Origin: Methanobacteriota archaeon
Lineage (GTDB): Archaea; Halobacteriota; Methanocellia; Methanocellales; Methanocellaceae
Direction of reading: 5' to 3'
NCBI GenBank assembly: GCA_023436075.1
Contig: JAEZKS010000041.1
Coordinates: 1 to 20,068, forward strand
DNA: 20,068 nucleotides
Part shown: one piece after another, positions 1-7,467 of the stretch
How the letters are laid out: each line of letters opens with the position of its first letter
Position numbering within the stretch: the first letter of the stretch is position 1
Translations under genes and position numbers: made by a program
The notes under the pieces: model-generated
Databases searched by the model: none
Told to the model about the DNA's origin: nothing
Seen by the model: only the letters and a program-made list of their open reading frames with translations

Positions 1-57
1 CTGTGCCCTCTGAGCCCTCTGTGTTGAAGCTCGGTGACCTCTCGAAACCTCTGATAC
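1..57. repeat. Low-complexity CTCTG-rich imperfect repeat
   Basis: Five to six loosely repeated units built on CCTCTG or CTCTGTG (for example CTCTGAGCC then CTCTGTG, later CCTCTCGAAA and CCTCTGATA) run from the window edge to about position 57. The units vary in length and are not exact, so this is degenerate tandem sequence rather than an array. It ends just past the stop codon of the minus-strand membrane fragment at 59-286. Its extent to the left cannot be seen. Confidence 0.45.
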
Positions 58-58
58 C

Positions 59-286
59 TCAAATCCGTTTTTCTTCTGAATTCCCCTTATCTGCAGGCAA
101 TGTTAAGTCCTTTTCATGACCGAGGAAGATCAGGACCAGGAACATATCCCTGAAGGCATAGAGTACAAGCACAGGACCCAGGGCGAGAAGAAAGAAGCTC
201 GCACTGGTGTCCACGGCACGGCCGAGGGCATGGCCGAGCCTGGGGGCGAGGGCGGCCCTCCCGGGACTGACTAGGCGACCCCGGCA
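59..286 (-). pseudogene. Possible C-terminal remnant of a membrane protein
   Basis: A minus-strand frame is open from 286 down to a TGA at 59-61. It has no ATG before a Met late in the hydrophobic part; the only candidate start is a GTG at 214, which would give 51 residues. The translation contains a convincing membrane segment (SFFLLALGPVLVLYAF) followed by RDMFLVLIFLGHEKD and a charged tail ending EEKRI. The in-frame stop at 287-289 and the rhomboid promoter just beyond leave no room for an intact gene, so I read it as the surviving 3' end of a decayed gene. It could also be a small one-helix protein starting at the GTG. No family recognised. Confidence 0.3.
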
Positions 287-366
287 TCAGCCGCTACGGC
301 TTGAAACAAGCCGATGTTTGGCTAATATTTTTATACGATTACCAGAGAATATCTGTAGGAATTCTC

Positions 367-1173
367 ATGGCGGACAACAGGTGCGATTATTGCGGCAAAT
401 ACGAGATGCTGCCGTTCAACTGCAAGTATTGCGGCGGCGTCTATTGCTCCGCCCACCGCCTGCCGGAATACCATGAGTGCACCGGCCTGCGTATGATGAA
501 GGAAGGCACCTGGAAGCCTCCCGTGCAGGCCAGGAAAGGCGCGGGGTTTTCACCTCTCAAAAAACGAAAACCGAAGATCAAGCTGCCGGCACAGGGATAC
601 TATGCATACATTCTTATCGGAGCCTGCGTGCTGGCTTTCATCCTGCAGCTTGTCGTGCCGTCGTTCACGAATGCGCTGGAGCTCAGTCGCTCTTCGCTGA
701 TTTCACAGCCGTGGACGGCCATCACCTACATGTTCCTGCACAGCACAGGTAACTTCTTCCACATTTTGTTCAACATGATCATTCTCTTCTTCTTCGGCCC
801 GCTGCTAGAGCGCCATATAGGCAGTCCCCGGTTCCTGGGCCTGTACCTTGGCAGCGGCATACTCGCCGGAGTTGCACAGGTGCTCCTGTTCCCGGCTTCC
901 GCAGTTATAGGAGCCAGCGGGGCCATTATGGGCATAATGGGCGCGCTGGCTGTCCTGATGCCGAACCTCAGGATATTCCTCTATTTCATCCCGGTAAAGC
1001 TGTTGTACGCGGTCCTGCTCTTCGCCGCTATCGACCTCTTTTTCCTCGGCTTCGGCGCGGGGGACATGGTTGCCAGGGGAGCGCACCTCATAGGCCTCGC
1101 AGCAGGATTCCTGTACGGCTACCTGATCAAGAATAGTAACAAAGGGACCGTGCATACATACCGGCGTGCCTGA
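367..1173 (+). CDS. Rhomboid intramembrane serine protease with N-terminal AN1 zinc finger
   Basis: Predicted 268-residue membrane protease that would cleave transmembrane substrates within the bilayer. Residues 6-38 form an AN1-type zinc finger with exact spacing C6-x2-C9-x9-C19-x2-C22-x4-C27-x2-H30-x5-H36-x-C38. A basic linker (about 52-72) leads to a six-helix rhomboid domain. The domain has H132xxxN136, the nucleophile Ser184 in GASGAIMG, and His240 in RGAHLIGLAAG, so the catalytic Ser-His dyad is intact. A TTG at 301 would lengthen the frame, but a TATA box (TTTATA, 329-334) predicts transcription from about 358, so ATG 367 with a roughly 9-nt leader is chosen. The AN1-rhomboid architecture is known from haloarchaeal RhoII-type proteins. 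Substrate unknown. Confidence 0.9.
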   Translation: MADNRCDYCGKYEMLPFNCKYCGGVYCSAHRLPEYHECTGLRMMKEGTWKPPVQARKGAGFSPLKKRKPKIKLPAQGYYAYILIGACVLAFILQLVVPSFTNALELSRSSLISQPWTAITYMFLHSTGNFFHILFNMIILFFFGPLLERHIGSPRFLGLYLGSGILAGVAQVLLFPASAVIGASGAIMGIMGALAVLMPNLRIFLYFIPVKLLYAVLLFAAIDLFFLGFGAGDMVARGAHLIGLAAGFLYGYLIKNSNKGTVHTYRRA

Positions 1174-1242
1174 CCCGCGATTCGTGCCATTAACTGCGGC
1201 ATGGCTTATTACGTGGCGCATAAATCTTCCTCGTGAGGAGTC

Positions 1243-1779
1243 ATGATGCTGAAGAAGCTACCTGTCCTGGACGTCGAGGGACCGCCACTGGCTGACCCCA
1301 GGCAGTGGCAGCTCAAGGTCGACGGACTGGTGGAAAGTCCTGCCACGTTCTCCATCGGCGAAATCAAGGAGATGAATCCTACCGAGGCCACGATGCCGAT
1401 CATCTGCGTGGAGGGCTGGGATATGTGGACCCCGTGGAAAGGCGTGAAACTCGGAGAAATCATCCGACGTGTCCGTCCGCTGCCTGATGCAAACTGGCTG
1501 ACCTTCTACTCGTATAGCGAGTATACCGACTCGCTCTCGCTTGAAGACGCGCTGGACGATCGAACGATGCTTGTCTATGGCCTGGAGCACGACGATCTTC
1601 CGGCGGAGAACGGCGGTCCGCTACGGCTGGTCGTGCCGTTCAAGCTCGCATATAAGTCGGTTAAGTGGCTGATGCGCATCAAGTTTGTCGACTCGGAGGA
1701 GCAGGGCTACTGGGAGGTTCGGGGCTATCCGCCCGAAGCCGGTATTCCGGACGATAAGAGAGAAGAGTACGGCGTTTAG
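1243..1779 (+). CDS. Sulfite-oxidase-fold molybdopterin-binding oxidoreductase (cytoplasmic)
   Basis: A 178-residue protein of the oxidoreductase molybdopterin-binding family (sulfite oxidase/YedY-MsrP fold). Conserved features visible are an N-terminal WQLKVDGLVESP strand region, Cys55 in MPIICVEGW at the place of the molybdenum-ligating cysteine, WxxWKGVKL, the GGPLRLVVP segment, and GYWEVRGY near the C terminus. There is no Tat or Sec signal and no heme or dimerisation domain, so it is probably a soluble cytoplasmic minimal version, about the length of the core domain alone. The start is supported by GAGGAG at 1235-1240 just before ATG 1243; a second ATG follows directly. No partner redox subunit lies next to it, so electron acceptor and substrate cannot be inferred. 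Confidence 0.85.
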   Translation: MMLKKLPVLDVEGPPLADPRQWQLKVDGLVESPATFSIGEIKEMNPTEATMPIICVEGWDMWTPWKGVKLGEIIRRVRPLPDANWLTFYSYSEYTDSLSLEDALDDRTMLVYGLEHDDLPAENGGPLRLVVPFKLAYKSVKWLMRIKFVDSEEQGYWEVRGYPPEAGIPDDKREEYGV

Positions 1780-1795
1780 GGTAAAAGGCATTCTG

Positions 1796-3133
1796 CTAAA
1801 GCATCAGGATAGCGATGGCCAGGCCGGCGATCACCATGATGGCGGCCATGGAGATCGTGTATTTGCCGTACGTTTTCGTGCCGAAGTAGTAGGCATACAC
1901 GACGCGGATCGCCAGGTTCACGAACACCGCGATCAGGATGGCTAAAACGGCGACGTTCGGAACGATCGAGTCGGCGAAGGAGAGCTGCGACGATGAGAGC
2001 GCGATCGCGTCCACGTCCGCCAGGCCGGCGAAGAGCGCCGTCAGGTACAGACCTGCGCTGGATGCATAATAGGTGGCGATCTTCGAGACAGCCAGGATGA
2101 TGCTGATAAACAGCCCGAAGGTCAGCGCAGGACGGATGCTGAACGGGCTGCCCATGCGGATGGAGTTGCCTATGTGGGTCACATGTCTGCTCTTGATGTA
2201 GAAGTACGAGGCCACGAAGATGCCGGCCACGAACATGACGCCCAGCGGCAGGTAGAGGTAGTACAGCAGTGCCGGGTTGATCACCAGCACGATCAGGGCC
2301 ACGCGCAGCAGCATGACCGTATTGGCCAGCGTGGCCGCCGTCATTGCCTCGGCCTCGATGCCTGGCATCTCGCGGGTATTCACGCCCATGGTCGTGGTGA
2401 CAGCCGTGCTCGATGCCACGCCTCCCAGGATGCCCGTGAGCGCGAGGCCAGCCTGCGTGCCCAGCCATTTGACCAGGAAGTAGCCGACGAAACTGATGCC
2501 GGAGATGAATACGACGAATAGCCATACTTGCTGCGGGTTGAAAAGCTCCTCCATGCCCGAATATGGCAGCCCGTAGTAGCGATTCGGGAGGAGGGGGAGG
2601 ATGACGATGGCGATCAGCGCGAAGAGCAGCGAATCGTAGAACTCGGCTTTCGGTATCCTGTGGGTGAACTCGTGCAGCGGCTGCTTGAACGCGAGGAGGA
2701 TGGTCACTACGACGGCGATGATGATCGCTATGCCCGGGTTGAAGAATGCCATGCCGCCCATCAGGAAGGTCAGGATCATGCTGATCTCTGTCGTAAAGCC
2801 GAGATGCGGCTGAACGCCCGTGGACCGGTAGTAGGCAATGCCTACCAGCGCCATGATGGCCAGCAACGCGACGCCGAAGAGAAAGTATCCGTCCGGAGTG
2901 AATGCGAGCGGTGCGTCTCCGGCTGTGCCGATGGCATTCGAGGCGAGGTACGCCGCCACGCCTCCGATCAGGCCGGCAAGCCCGAAGGTGCGCAATCCGG
3001 CGAACTTGACGTTGGCCAGCTTCTCCTGCGCGATCTCCCGCTCGAAGCCCACCATGAGGCCGATAGCCAGCGAGACGAGCAGCTTTCCAAGCGGGCCCAT
3101 CGATAACAGGAAGTCCGGAGAAAGGTCAACCAT
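1796..3133 (-). CDS. MgtC/SapB-domain membrane protein with DUF4010
   Basis: A 445-residue polytopic membrane protein. The N-terminal part (about 15-150) has the MgtC/SapB signature, with GLMVGFERE at 25-33 followed by GLRTFGLAGLIGG. The C-terminal part (about 180-440) is a run of hydrophobic helices typical of DUF4010. About twelve membrane segments in all. MgtC proteins are linked to Mg2+ homeostasis and membrane ATPase control in bacteria, but the archaeal MgtC-DUF4010 fusions are uncharacterised, so no transport role is claimed. On the minus strand a TATA-like TATTTA (complement of 3160-3165) lies about 30 bp before ATG 3133, implying an almost leaderless transcript. The gene converges on the molybdopterin protein with a 16-bp gap and no obvious hairpin between. 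Confidence 0.85.
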   Translation of the reverse strand: MVDLSPDFLLSMGPLGKLLVSLAIGLMVGFEREIAQEKLANVKFAGLRTFGLAGLIGGVAAYLASNAIGTAGDAPLAFTPDGYFLFGVALLAIMALVGIAYYRSTGVQPHLGFTTEISMILTFLMGGMAFFNPGIAIIIAVVVTILLAFKQPLHEFTHRIPKAEFYDSLLFALIAIVILPLLPNRYYGLPYSGMEELFNPQQVWLFVVFISGISFVGYFLVKWLGTQAGLALTGILGGVASSTAVTTTMGVNTREMPGIEAEAMTAATLANTVMLLRVALIVLVINPALLYYLYLPLGVMFVAGIFVASYFYIKSRHVTHIGNSIRMGSPFSIRPALTFGLFISIILAVSKIATYYASSAGLYLTALFAGLADVDAIALSSSQLSFADSIVPNVAVLAILIAVFVNLAIRVVYAYYFGTKTYGKYTISMAAIMVIAGLAIAILML

Positions 3134-3231
3134 CCGTGCTATTTTTACAGATGATTCGATAAATAGGTTGTTGTATTGTTACGACAGGCTATGCTATGAC
3201 GATGATAGGAAAGCTAAAGAAAAATGATAGA

Positions 3232-3253
3232 TACGAAGAGGATTCTCTTCGTA
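3232..3253 (-). terminator. Hairpin terminator after the zinc-ribbon gene
   Basis: A perfect 9-bp stem (TACGAAGAG / CTCTTCGTA) closes a 4-nt loop. On the minus strand it is followed by a T-rich tract (TATCATTTTTCTTT). It lies about 40 bp past the stop of the 58-residue zinc-ribbon gene and before the promoter of the MgtC/DUF4010 gene, so it fits a terminator that insulates the two. Confidence 0.65.
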
Positions 3254-3293
3254 CGAGTCTCAACTGCCGATATCGGAAATATTATATGAAGGC

Positions 3294-3470
3294 TTAGAAC
3301 CGGGGCTTCCGGTGCTTGGGGAAGCAGTCCTGACAATAGACTGGCCTGCCATCCGTGGGCTTGAAGGGGACTTCACATTCTTTACCGCAATCGGAACAAG
3401 TTGCCTTGCTCATTTCTCTCGGGCCGCCGAAGCTGCGCCTCGGGCCACCCCTGAATCCGCTGTCTCTCAT
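3294..3470 (-). CDS. CxxC-x17-CxxC zinc-ribbon mini-protein
   Basis: A 58-residue basic protein, easy to miss because of its size. The N-terminal 20 residues are Arg/Gly-rich (RGGPRRSFGGPRE), like an RGG-type nucleic-acid tail. They are followed by Cys25-x2-Cys28, exactly 17 residues, then Cys46-x2-Cys49, and a C-terminal FPKHRKPRF. This matches the CxxC-x17-CxxC family common in methanogens, including the VPFKPTDGRPVYC stretch between the cysteine pairs. Zinc binding and contact with RNA or DNA are inferred from composition; function is unknown. ATG 3470 is the first start in frame (an in-frame stop lies just upstream). A minus-strand TATA box (TTTTTATATTATG, complement of 3516-3528) predicts a leader of about 28 nt. 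A second Met at residue 20 is a possible shorter start. Confidence 0.85.
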   Translation of the reverse strand: MRDSGFRGGPRRSFGGPREMSKATCSDCGKECEVPFKPTDGRPVYCQDCFPKHRKPRF

Positions 3471-3483
3471 TGTAATTACTCAT

Positions 3484-3498
3484 GCAGGCTGAACCTGC
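3484..3498 (-). promoter_or_regulatory. Inverted repeat at the predicted transcription start of the zinc-ribbon gene
   Basis: GCAGG-n5-CCTGC, a perfect 5-bp inverted repeat, sits about 26 bp downstream of the TATA box centred near 3524, so at the expected first transcribed base. It could be an operator or a 5'-terminal mRNA hairpin; either would affect only this small gene. Confidence 0.4.
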
Positions 3499-3623
3499 AA
3501 TACGATAAACACGAACATAATATAAAAACCTATGTGTCATATTCGAAGCCTGGCAAAGGCAAAAACGACGAAAGGTTTCCCTATCTTGAGAAAATACCGG
3601 TCTTTTGGCCGGGGCCATGCCGG

Positions 3624-3648
3624 CCGCCTGCGTCCATATAGCAGGCGG
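3624..3648 (-). terminator. Hairpin downstream of the ABC transporter gene
   Basis: A perfect 8-bp stem (CCGCCTGC / GCAGGCGG) with a 9-nt loop begins 12 bp past the ABC transporter stop. It lacks an adjacent T-run on the minus strand, so it may stabilise the mRNA end rather than terminate by itself. Confidence 0.45.
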
Positions 3649-3659
3649 GAGCATCGTCA

Positions 3660-5600
3660 TCATCCTGTGTTGCCTGAGTCTGTCGCCCGGACACCGCCGT
3701 TGCCCTGCTCGTAGGCAAGCAGCGTGCGGTAAATGCCTTCCTTTTCGGCCAGTTCCCGATGAGTGCCGATCTGAGTGACCCTGCCGTCCTCGATGGCGAT
3801 GACACGGTCGGCGATCTCCGCCAGCGACATCCGGTGGGAGATAATGAAGGTCGTCCGGCCGCGCATCAGCTCGCACAGCGACTCTTTCAGGTACATCTCG
3901 GTCTCCGGGTCGATGGCAGAGGTCGGCTCGTCAAGGATCACGAGGGGCGTGTTCTTCAGGAACGCCCGGGCGATGGAAACCCGCTGCCGCTGGCCGACGG
4001 AAAGTTTCGTGCCACGTTCGCCGATCAAAGTCTCGTAGCCTTTCGGCAGGCTCATGATGAAGTCGTGGATGTGAGCTTTCCTGGCTGCCTCAATGACGTT
4101 CTCGCATGTCGCATCAGGTCGGCCGTATTTGATATTGTTCTCGATGGTATCGTTGAACAGGAAGATGTCCTGCGAGACGATGCTGATCTGCCGGCGCAGC
4201 CATGCGTGGTTGAGATCGTTGAGGTCATTCCCGTCCAGCGTTATCCGGCCTGATTCCGGGACGTACAGCTTGAGCAGCAGGCTGACCAGCGTCGACTTGC
4301 CCGCGCCGCTGTGGCCGACGAGCGCCACTGTCTCGCCGGGCTTCACCTCAAAGCTGACGTCGTGCAGCACCGACGGCTTGTCTGCCTCATATGCAAATGA
4401 TACATGCTCGAACCTCACGTCTCCTCTGACCTGGACGGGCGTCTTCAGCGGCCGGTCCTTCTCGTCCCACTCGAATTCCGGCGCGACGGTGAACATTTCC
4501 TTCAGCCGGTCCATGGAGGCAAACACTGGCTGGAAGGTCAGGTAAGTATAGAACAGCGTGTTCACGGCGCCAGACAAGAATACGATGTAGGAGATGAAAG
4601 TGACGTAGTCGCCAAGAGTCATGCGGCCGGCCTGGATGTCCCGGGCGCCGACGACCATGATGATGAGCAGCATCGCGAACATTGCGCCTCGCATGAACGT
4701 GCCGGCTATGTTCATCATCACGTACTTGGTGATGCGAGTGTTGACGACATCCCGCAGCTTGCCGGACATCTTGTCCACCTCTCGTTTCTCAGTGGCATAG
4801 GACTTGACCACCTCCGCGCCGGAGATGGCTTCCTGCATGCTCTGTGAGACCACCGCGTTCGTCTCTCGCTCCCGGTAGCTCAGCGCGCGGATGCGACGGG
4901 AGAAAAGGAACCGGATGACCAGGTATGCCGGTATGGTGACCGCGATGACAATTGCCAGCCCGGCGTTGAGTGTCAACAGTATGGCGATGCCGAAGACAAT
5001 GAAGAACGCGCTGGAGATGACCTGGGTCAGCGCGTCGGAGAACATGTACTGGAGCATGCCCACGTCATCCGAAACCCTGGACATCAGGTAGCCAGTCTGC
5101 TTGTTCTTGATGAACGAGAGCGGGAAGCGTAGTACATGATCGAACAGGCTTGTCTGGATGTTGAAGGTGAGCTCCTGCTGGTAGACGGCCGTCAGATAGC
5201 CCTGGATGCCGTAGAGCAGCCCGTATACGAGGCCGGCGACGACCATGCCGATGACGATGAATTCGAGGGAGCCGAGCAGGCTGATGGCATTCGGCGCATA
5301 AGCTTCGAGCCCTACCGCACCGAGCAGCCCGTCGATGCCATCGTAGCCAGTTTTCAGGATGACGAAATCGATGAAGACCTTGCTGATGAGCGGCACTACC
5401 GCTTTCATGGCCGTGGTCATCATGACAAGGATCAGGCTGACGAGGCCGATCTTCCACACCGGGCGAACGAAGCGGAAGAAAAATTTCAGGTCTTTCAGCC
5501 GGAACTGGACCTTCGGGGGCGCGGGGGTCTGTAAGACGGATTTCAGATTATCTGCGACACGACGGGCTTTGCCCGGAATAGAACGAATATCGACGAACAT
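3660..5600 (-). CDS. ABC exporter, fused permease and ATPase (MsbA/MDR-like half transporter)
   Basis: A 646-residue half transporter expected to work as a homodimer, exporting lipid-like, peptide or drug-like substrates. An amphipathic N-terminal segment leads to a six-helix exporter-type membrane domain (about 48-360). The ATPase domain follows with Walker A GHSGAGKST (429-437), Q-loop Gln477, signature LSVGQ (533-537), Walker B LVILDEPT (553-560, with D557 and E558) and switch His589. All catalytic residues are present. The length is typical for type IV exporters with an N-terminal extension. ATG 5600 lies about 25 bp from a minus-strand TATA box (CTATAAG, complement of 5621-5627), consistent with a leaderless transcript. 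No second half-transporter gene is adjacent. The substrate cannot be told from sequence. Confidence 0.93.
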   Translation of the reverse strand: MFVDIRSIPGKARRVADNLKSVLQTPAPPKVQFRLKDLKFFFRFVRPVWKIGLVSLILVMMTTAMKAVVPLISKVFIDFVILKTGYDGIDGLLGAVGLEAYAPNAISLLGSLEFIVIGMVVAGLVYGLLYGIQGYLTAVYQQELTFNIQTSLFDHVLRFPLSFIKNKQTGYLMSRVSDDVGMLQYMFSDALTQVISSAFFIVFGIAILLTLNAGLAIVIAVTIPAYLVIRFLFSRRIRALSYRERETNAVVSQSMQEAISGAEVVKSYATEKREVDKMSGKLRDVVNTRITKYVMMNIAGTFMRGAMFAMLLIIMVVGARDIQAGRMTLGDYVTFISYIVFLSGAVNTLFYTYLTFQPVFASMDRLKEMFTVAPEFEWDEKDRPLKTPVQVRGDVRFEHVSFAYEADKPSVLHDVSFEVKPGETVALVGHSGAGKSTLVSLLLKLYVPESGRITLDGNDLNDLNHAWLRRQISIVSQDIFLFNDTIENNIKYGRPDATCENVIEAARKAHIHDFIMSLPKGYETLIGERGTKLSVGQRQRVSIARAFLKNTPLVILDEPTSAIDPETEMYLKESLCELMRGRTTFIISHRMSLAEIADRVIAIEDGRVTQIGTHRELAEKEGIYRTLLAYEQGNGGVRATDSGNTG

Positions 5601-5788
5601 TGTGCTTTTTCTATCCTCGCTTATAGTGATCTCTCGGGGTCATGCAAGAAAAAGGCGCCAGACGTTAATTAGTTTCTGTAAAAAAGGAGCGGATGTGGGG
5701 CGATGTATACCAGAATAGGCCGGGATGCTATTTAAAAACTGAATGGTCTCGCTAGCCAGATGCAAGCGTGACCGTCGCGCGGTTGTTC

Positions 5789-6676
5789 TCACTGCATCTT
5801 GTTGCCGCAGTTCGAGCAGAAGCGGGACCCCGCGCGATTCTCCGCTCCACACTGGGTGCAGAAGATGCGGTCGATGGCCGGGGAACGAGCCGGCGCAGGA
5901 GCGGGCTCCGAAGCAGCCATGGCACGCAGCGGTACCGGAGCAGCCGACAGCGTCGTGGGCCGAGACTTCAGTGCGTTGCTAACCAACGCGATCGGGCCTG
6001 GGAACCGAAATGCTGCCAGGTCGCCCGGAAGGTAGCTGTAGAGCTTATACGCGACGTAGATCGATGCGATCACGATGGCCAGCCCATCCAGGGGCAGGTT
6101 ACCCAGGCTTATGATCTGGCCGACGAAGCCATCGTAGATCCCATGGAGCACCATCCCGATACCCAGGAATGTCAGGACGTCGGCCGATAGGAAACCGTAC
6201 TTGAAGTCCTCCCAGGCACTCGCCGACCGGTGCTGCGAGATCTTCACGGCTGCCAGCGCAACGCCCATGCCGACGATGGCCGACCATGCGATGTGCCCGG
6301 GGGAACAGATGAAGGTCCTGACAAACATGTCCGCTCCCTGGATCATATAGATCAGATTCTCGAGGAACGTGAACCCAAGGCCTGCCAACGCGCCCAGGAC
6401 GAGCCCGTCCTTCTTCGTACGGATGGCGAAGGGCATGAACAGTGCGAGGAACACCAGCCCGGCCATCTTGGCGGGCTCTTCCCCGATAGGCGCCACGAGC
6501 CACGCATCTCCCGAGAGCATGTTCTCGATAGGCACAGCGATCATGATGGTACAGATAATTCCACCGATCAGCGCCACGAGGCCGGGTACAATCAAGTTCA
6601 GCTCTTGTTCCTGGGTTCGCAGTCGGGCCATTTCCTGCTGCTGGCCGTCTGGGTTAGAATCGACCATGTCAGACAT
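5789..6676 (-). CDS. PrsW-like intramembrane metalloprotease with C-terminal zinc ribbon
   Basis: A 295-residue polytopic protein of the PrsW/CPBP-related group. Family motifs are all visible: E66-E67-P-A-K70 (EExxK), Glu106 in GFTFLENLIYM, His128 in GHIAW, and H178GIYD182. They lie in a hydrophobic core of about seven or eight helices (27-216). A Pro/Ala-rich linker (about 240-268) leads to a C-terminal zinc ribbon, Cys273-x2-Cys276-x10-Cys287-x2-Cys290. In Bacillus, PrsW cleaves an anti-sigma factor; archaea lack that system, so the substrate here is unknown. The N-terminal 26 residues are hydrophilic and Gln/Glu-rich. ATG 6676 is chosen because a minus-strand TATA element (ATTTATTTAG, complement of 6701-6710) predicts transcription from about 6679. 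ATG 6667 is an alternative. Confidence 0.88.
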   Translation of the reverse strand: MSDMVDSNPDGQQQEMARLRTQEQELNLIVPGLVALIGGIICTIMIAVPIENMLSGDAWLVAPIGEEPAKMAGLVFLALFMPFAIRTKKDGLVLGALAGLGFTFLENLIYMIQGADMFVRTFICSPGHIAWSAIVGMGVALAAVKISQHRSASAWEDFKYGFLSADVLTFLGIGMVLHGIYDGFVGQIISLGNLPLDGLAIVIASIYVAYKLYSYLPGDLAAFRFPGPIALVSNALKSRPTTLSAAPVPLRAMAASEPAPAPARSPAIDRIFCTQCGAENRAGSRFCSNCGNKMQ

Positions 6677-6805
6677 CTCATGCGATTCGAAGCCACGTAA
6701 CTAAATAAATCTTTCGTTTTTCGGCCATTACCGAACGGTTTAAAATGGTAGGCAGCCTCATTCGCGCAAAGAGACCGGAGAGGCATGCTGCGATGACATG
6801 GTCCG

Positions 6806-7456
6806 TTACTTCAGCAAATCGCTCTCATTAGCCAGCAGCAGGTACTGGCGGGCGCGCTCTTCGTCCATCGTCTCGAACTCTTCATAATACTGGCCCACGG
6901 CCTCGAAGTCGTCCGGCGCCTGCAAATACACTAATGGCGCCACCAGTCTGAGATTATCGACCAGCTCCGACGGGAGCACAGGCGTGACGACCACGACCTC
7001 GGCCGCTCCCTGTTCCCGGATTACCTCGACCGCAGCGATCATGGTGGCGCCCGTGGCGATGCCATCGTCGACGACGAACACGGTCCGCCCGTAAAGCTTC
7101 GGGAAGCTGCCCAGCCCTTCGCGCAGATTGCTCATCGTCCGGTTCATGTCGTCTACCACGTGCCGGGCTTCGCCGCCGATGTAGTCGCGGGAGATCTGCA
7201 GACGGTCGACCAGTTCCTGGTCGATCATGACAGCGCCGTTCCAGGTTACCGCTCCGATGGCCAGCTCAGGGTTGAAGGGCGCCCCGATCTTCTTGGCCAT
7301 GACCACGTCCAGCGGCGCGTGGAAAGCGCGAGAGATCTCGTAGCCCACGGGAATCCCGCCTCGCGGTATGGCCAGGACGATCACATCCCTGCCCCGGTAG
7401 GCTTCCAGCTCTCGCGCCAGCCGTTTTCCCGCATCCGATCGGTTCCTGAACTTCAT
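6806..7456 (-). CDS. Phosphoribosyltransferase-family protein
   Basis: A 216-residue type I phosphoribosyltransferase. The PRPP-binding loop is visible as VFVVDDGIATGAT (126-138), with the two Asp and the GxATGAT turn. The N-terminal PRGGIPVGYE (31-40) and KKIGAPFNPELAIGAV segments mark a family widespread in bacteria and archaea, often annotated only as putative phosphoribosyl transferase. The nucleobase substrate is not determined, and the protein may be a salvage enzyme or a regulatory PRTase. Its start is 11 bp downstream of the stop of the 136-residue protein at 7468-7878, on the same strand, so the two are probably co-transcribed with that protein first. Confidence 0.88.
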   Translation of the reverse strand: MKFRNRSDAGKRLARELEAYRGRDVIVLAIPRGGIPVGYEISRAFHAPLDVVMAKKIGAPFNPELAIGAVTWNGAVMIDQELVDRLQISRDYIGGEARHVVDDMNRTMSNLREGLGSFPKLYGRTVFVVDDGIATGATMIAAVEVIREQGAAEVVVVTPVLPSELVDNLRLVAPLVYLQAPDDFEAVGQYYEEFETMDEERARQYLLLANESDLLK

Positions 7457-7467
7457 GCTACCTGCCT

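Noticed and set aside
301..366. TTG-initiated N-terminal extension of the rhomboid gene
   Set aside because: The TATA box at 329-334 lies inside it, and the AN1 finger begins right after ATG 367.
2174..3106. Several + strand frames opposite the MgtC/DUF4010 gene
   Set aside because: His/Asp/Glu-rich complements of a membrane-protein coding strand; no start context or domain.
3382..3876. Minus-strand frame (164 codons) overlapping the ABC transporter end and the zinc-ribbon gene
   Set aside because: Arg/His-rich low-complexity translation in a different frame from two well-supported genes.
5690..5755. 20-codon + strand frame after AAAAAAGGAGCGG (start ATG 5693)
   Set aside because: It has a tempting ribosome-binding site, but the translation has no structure and it lies antisense to the promoter region of the ABC gene.
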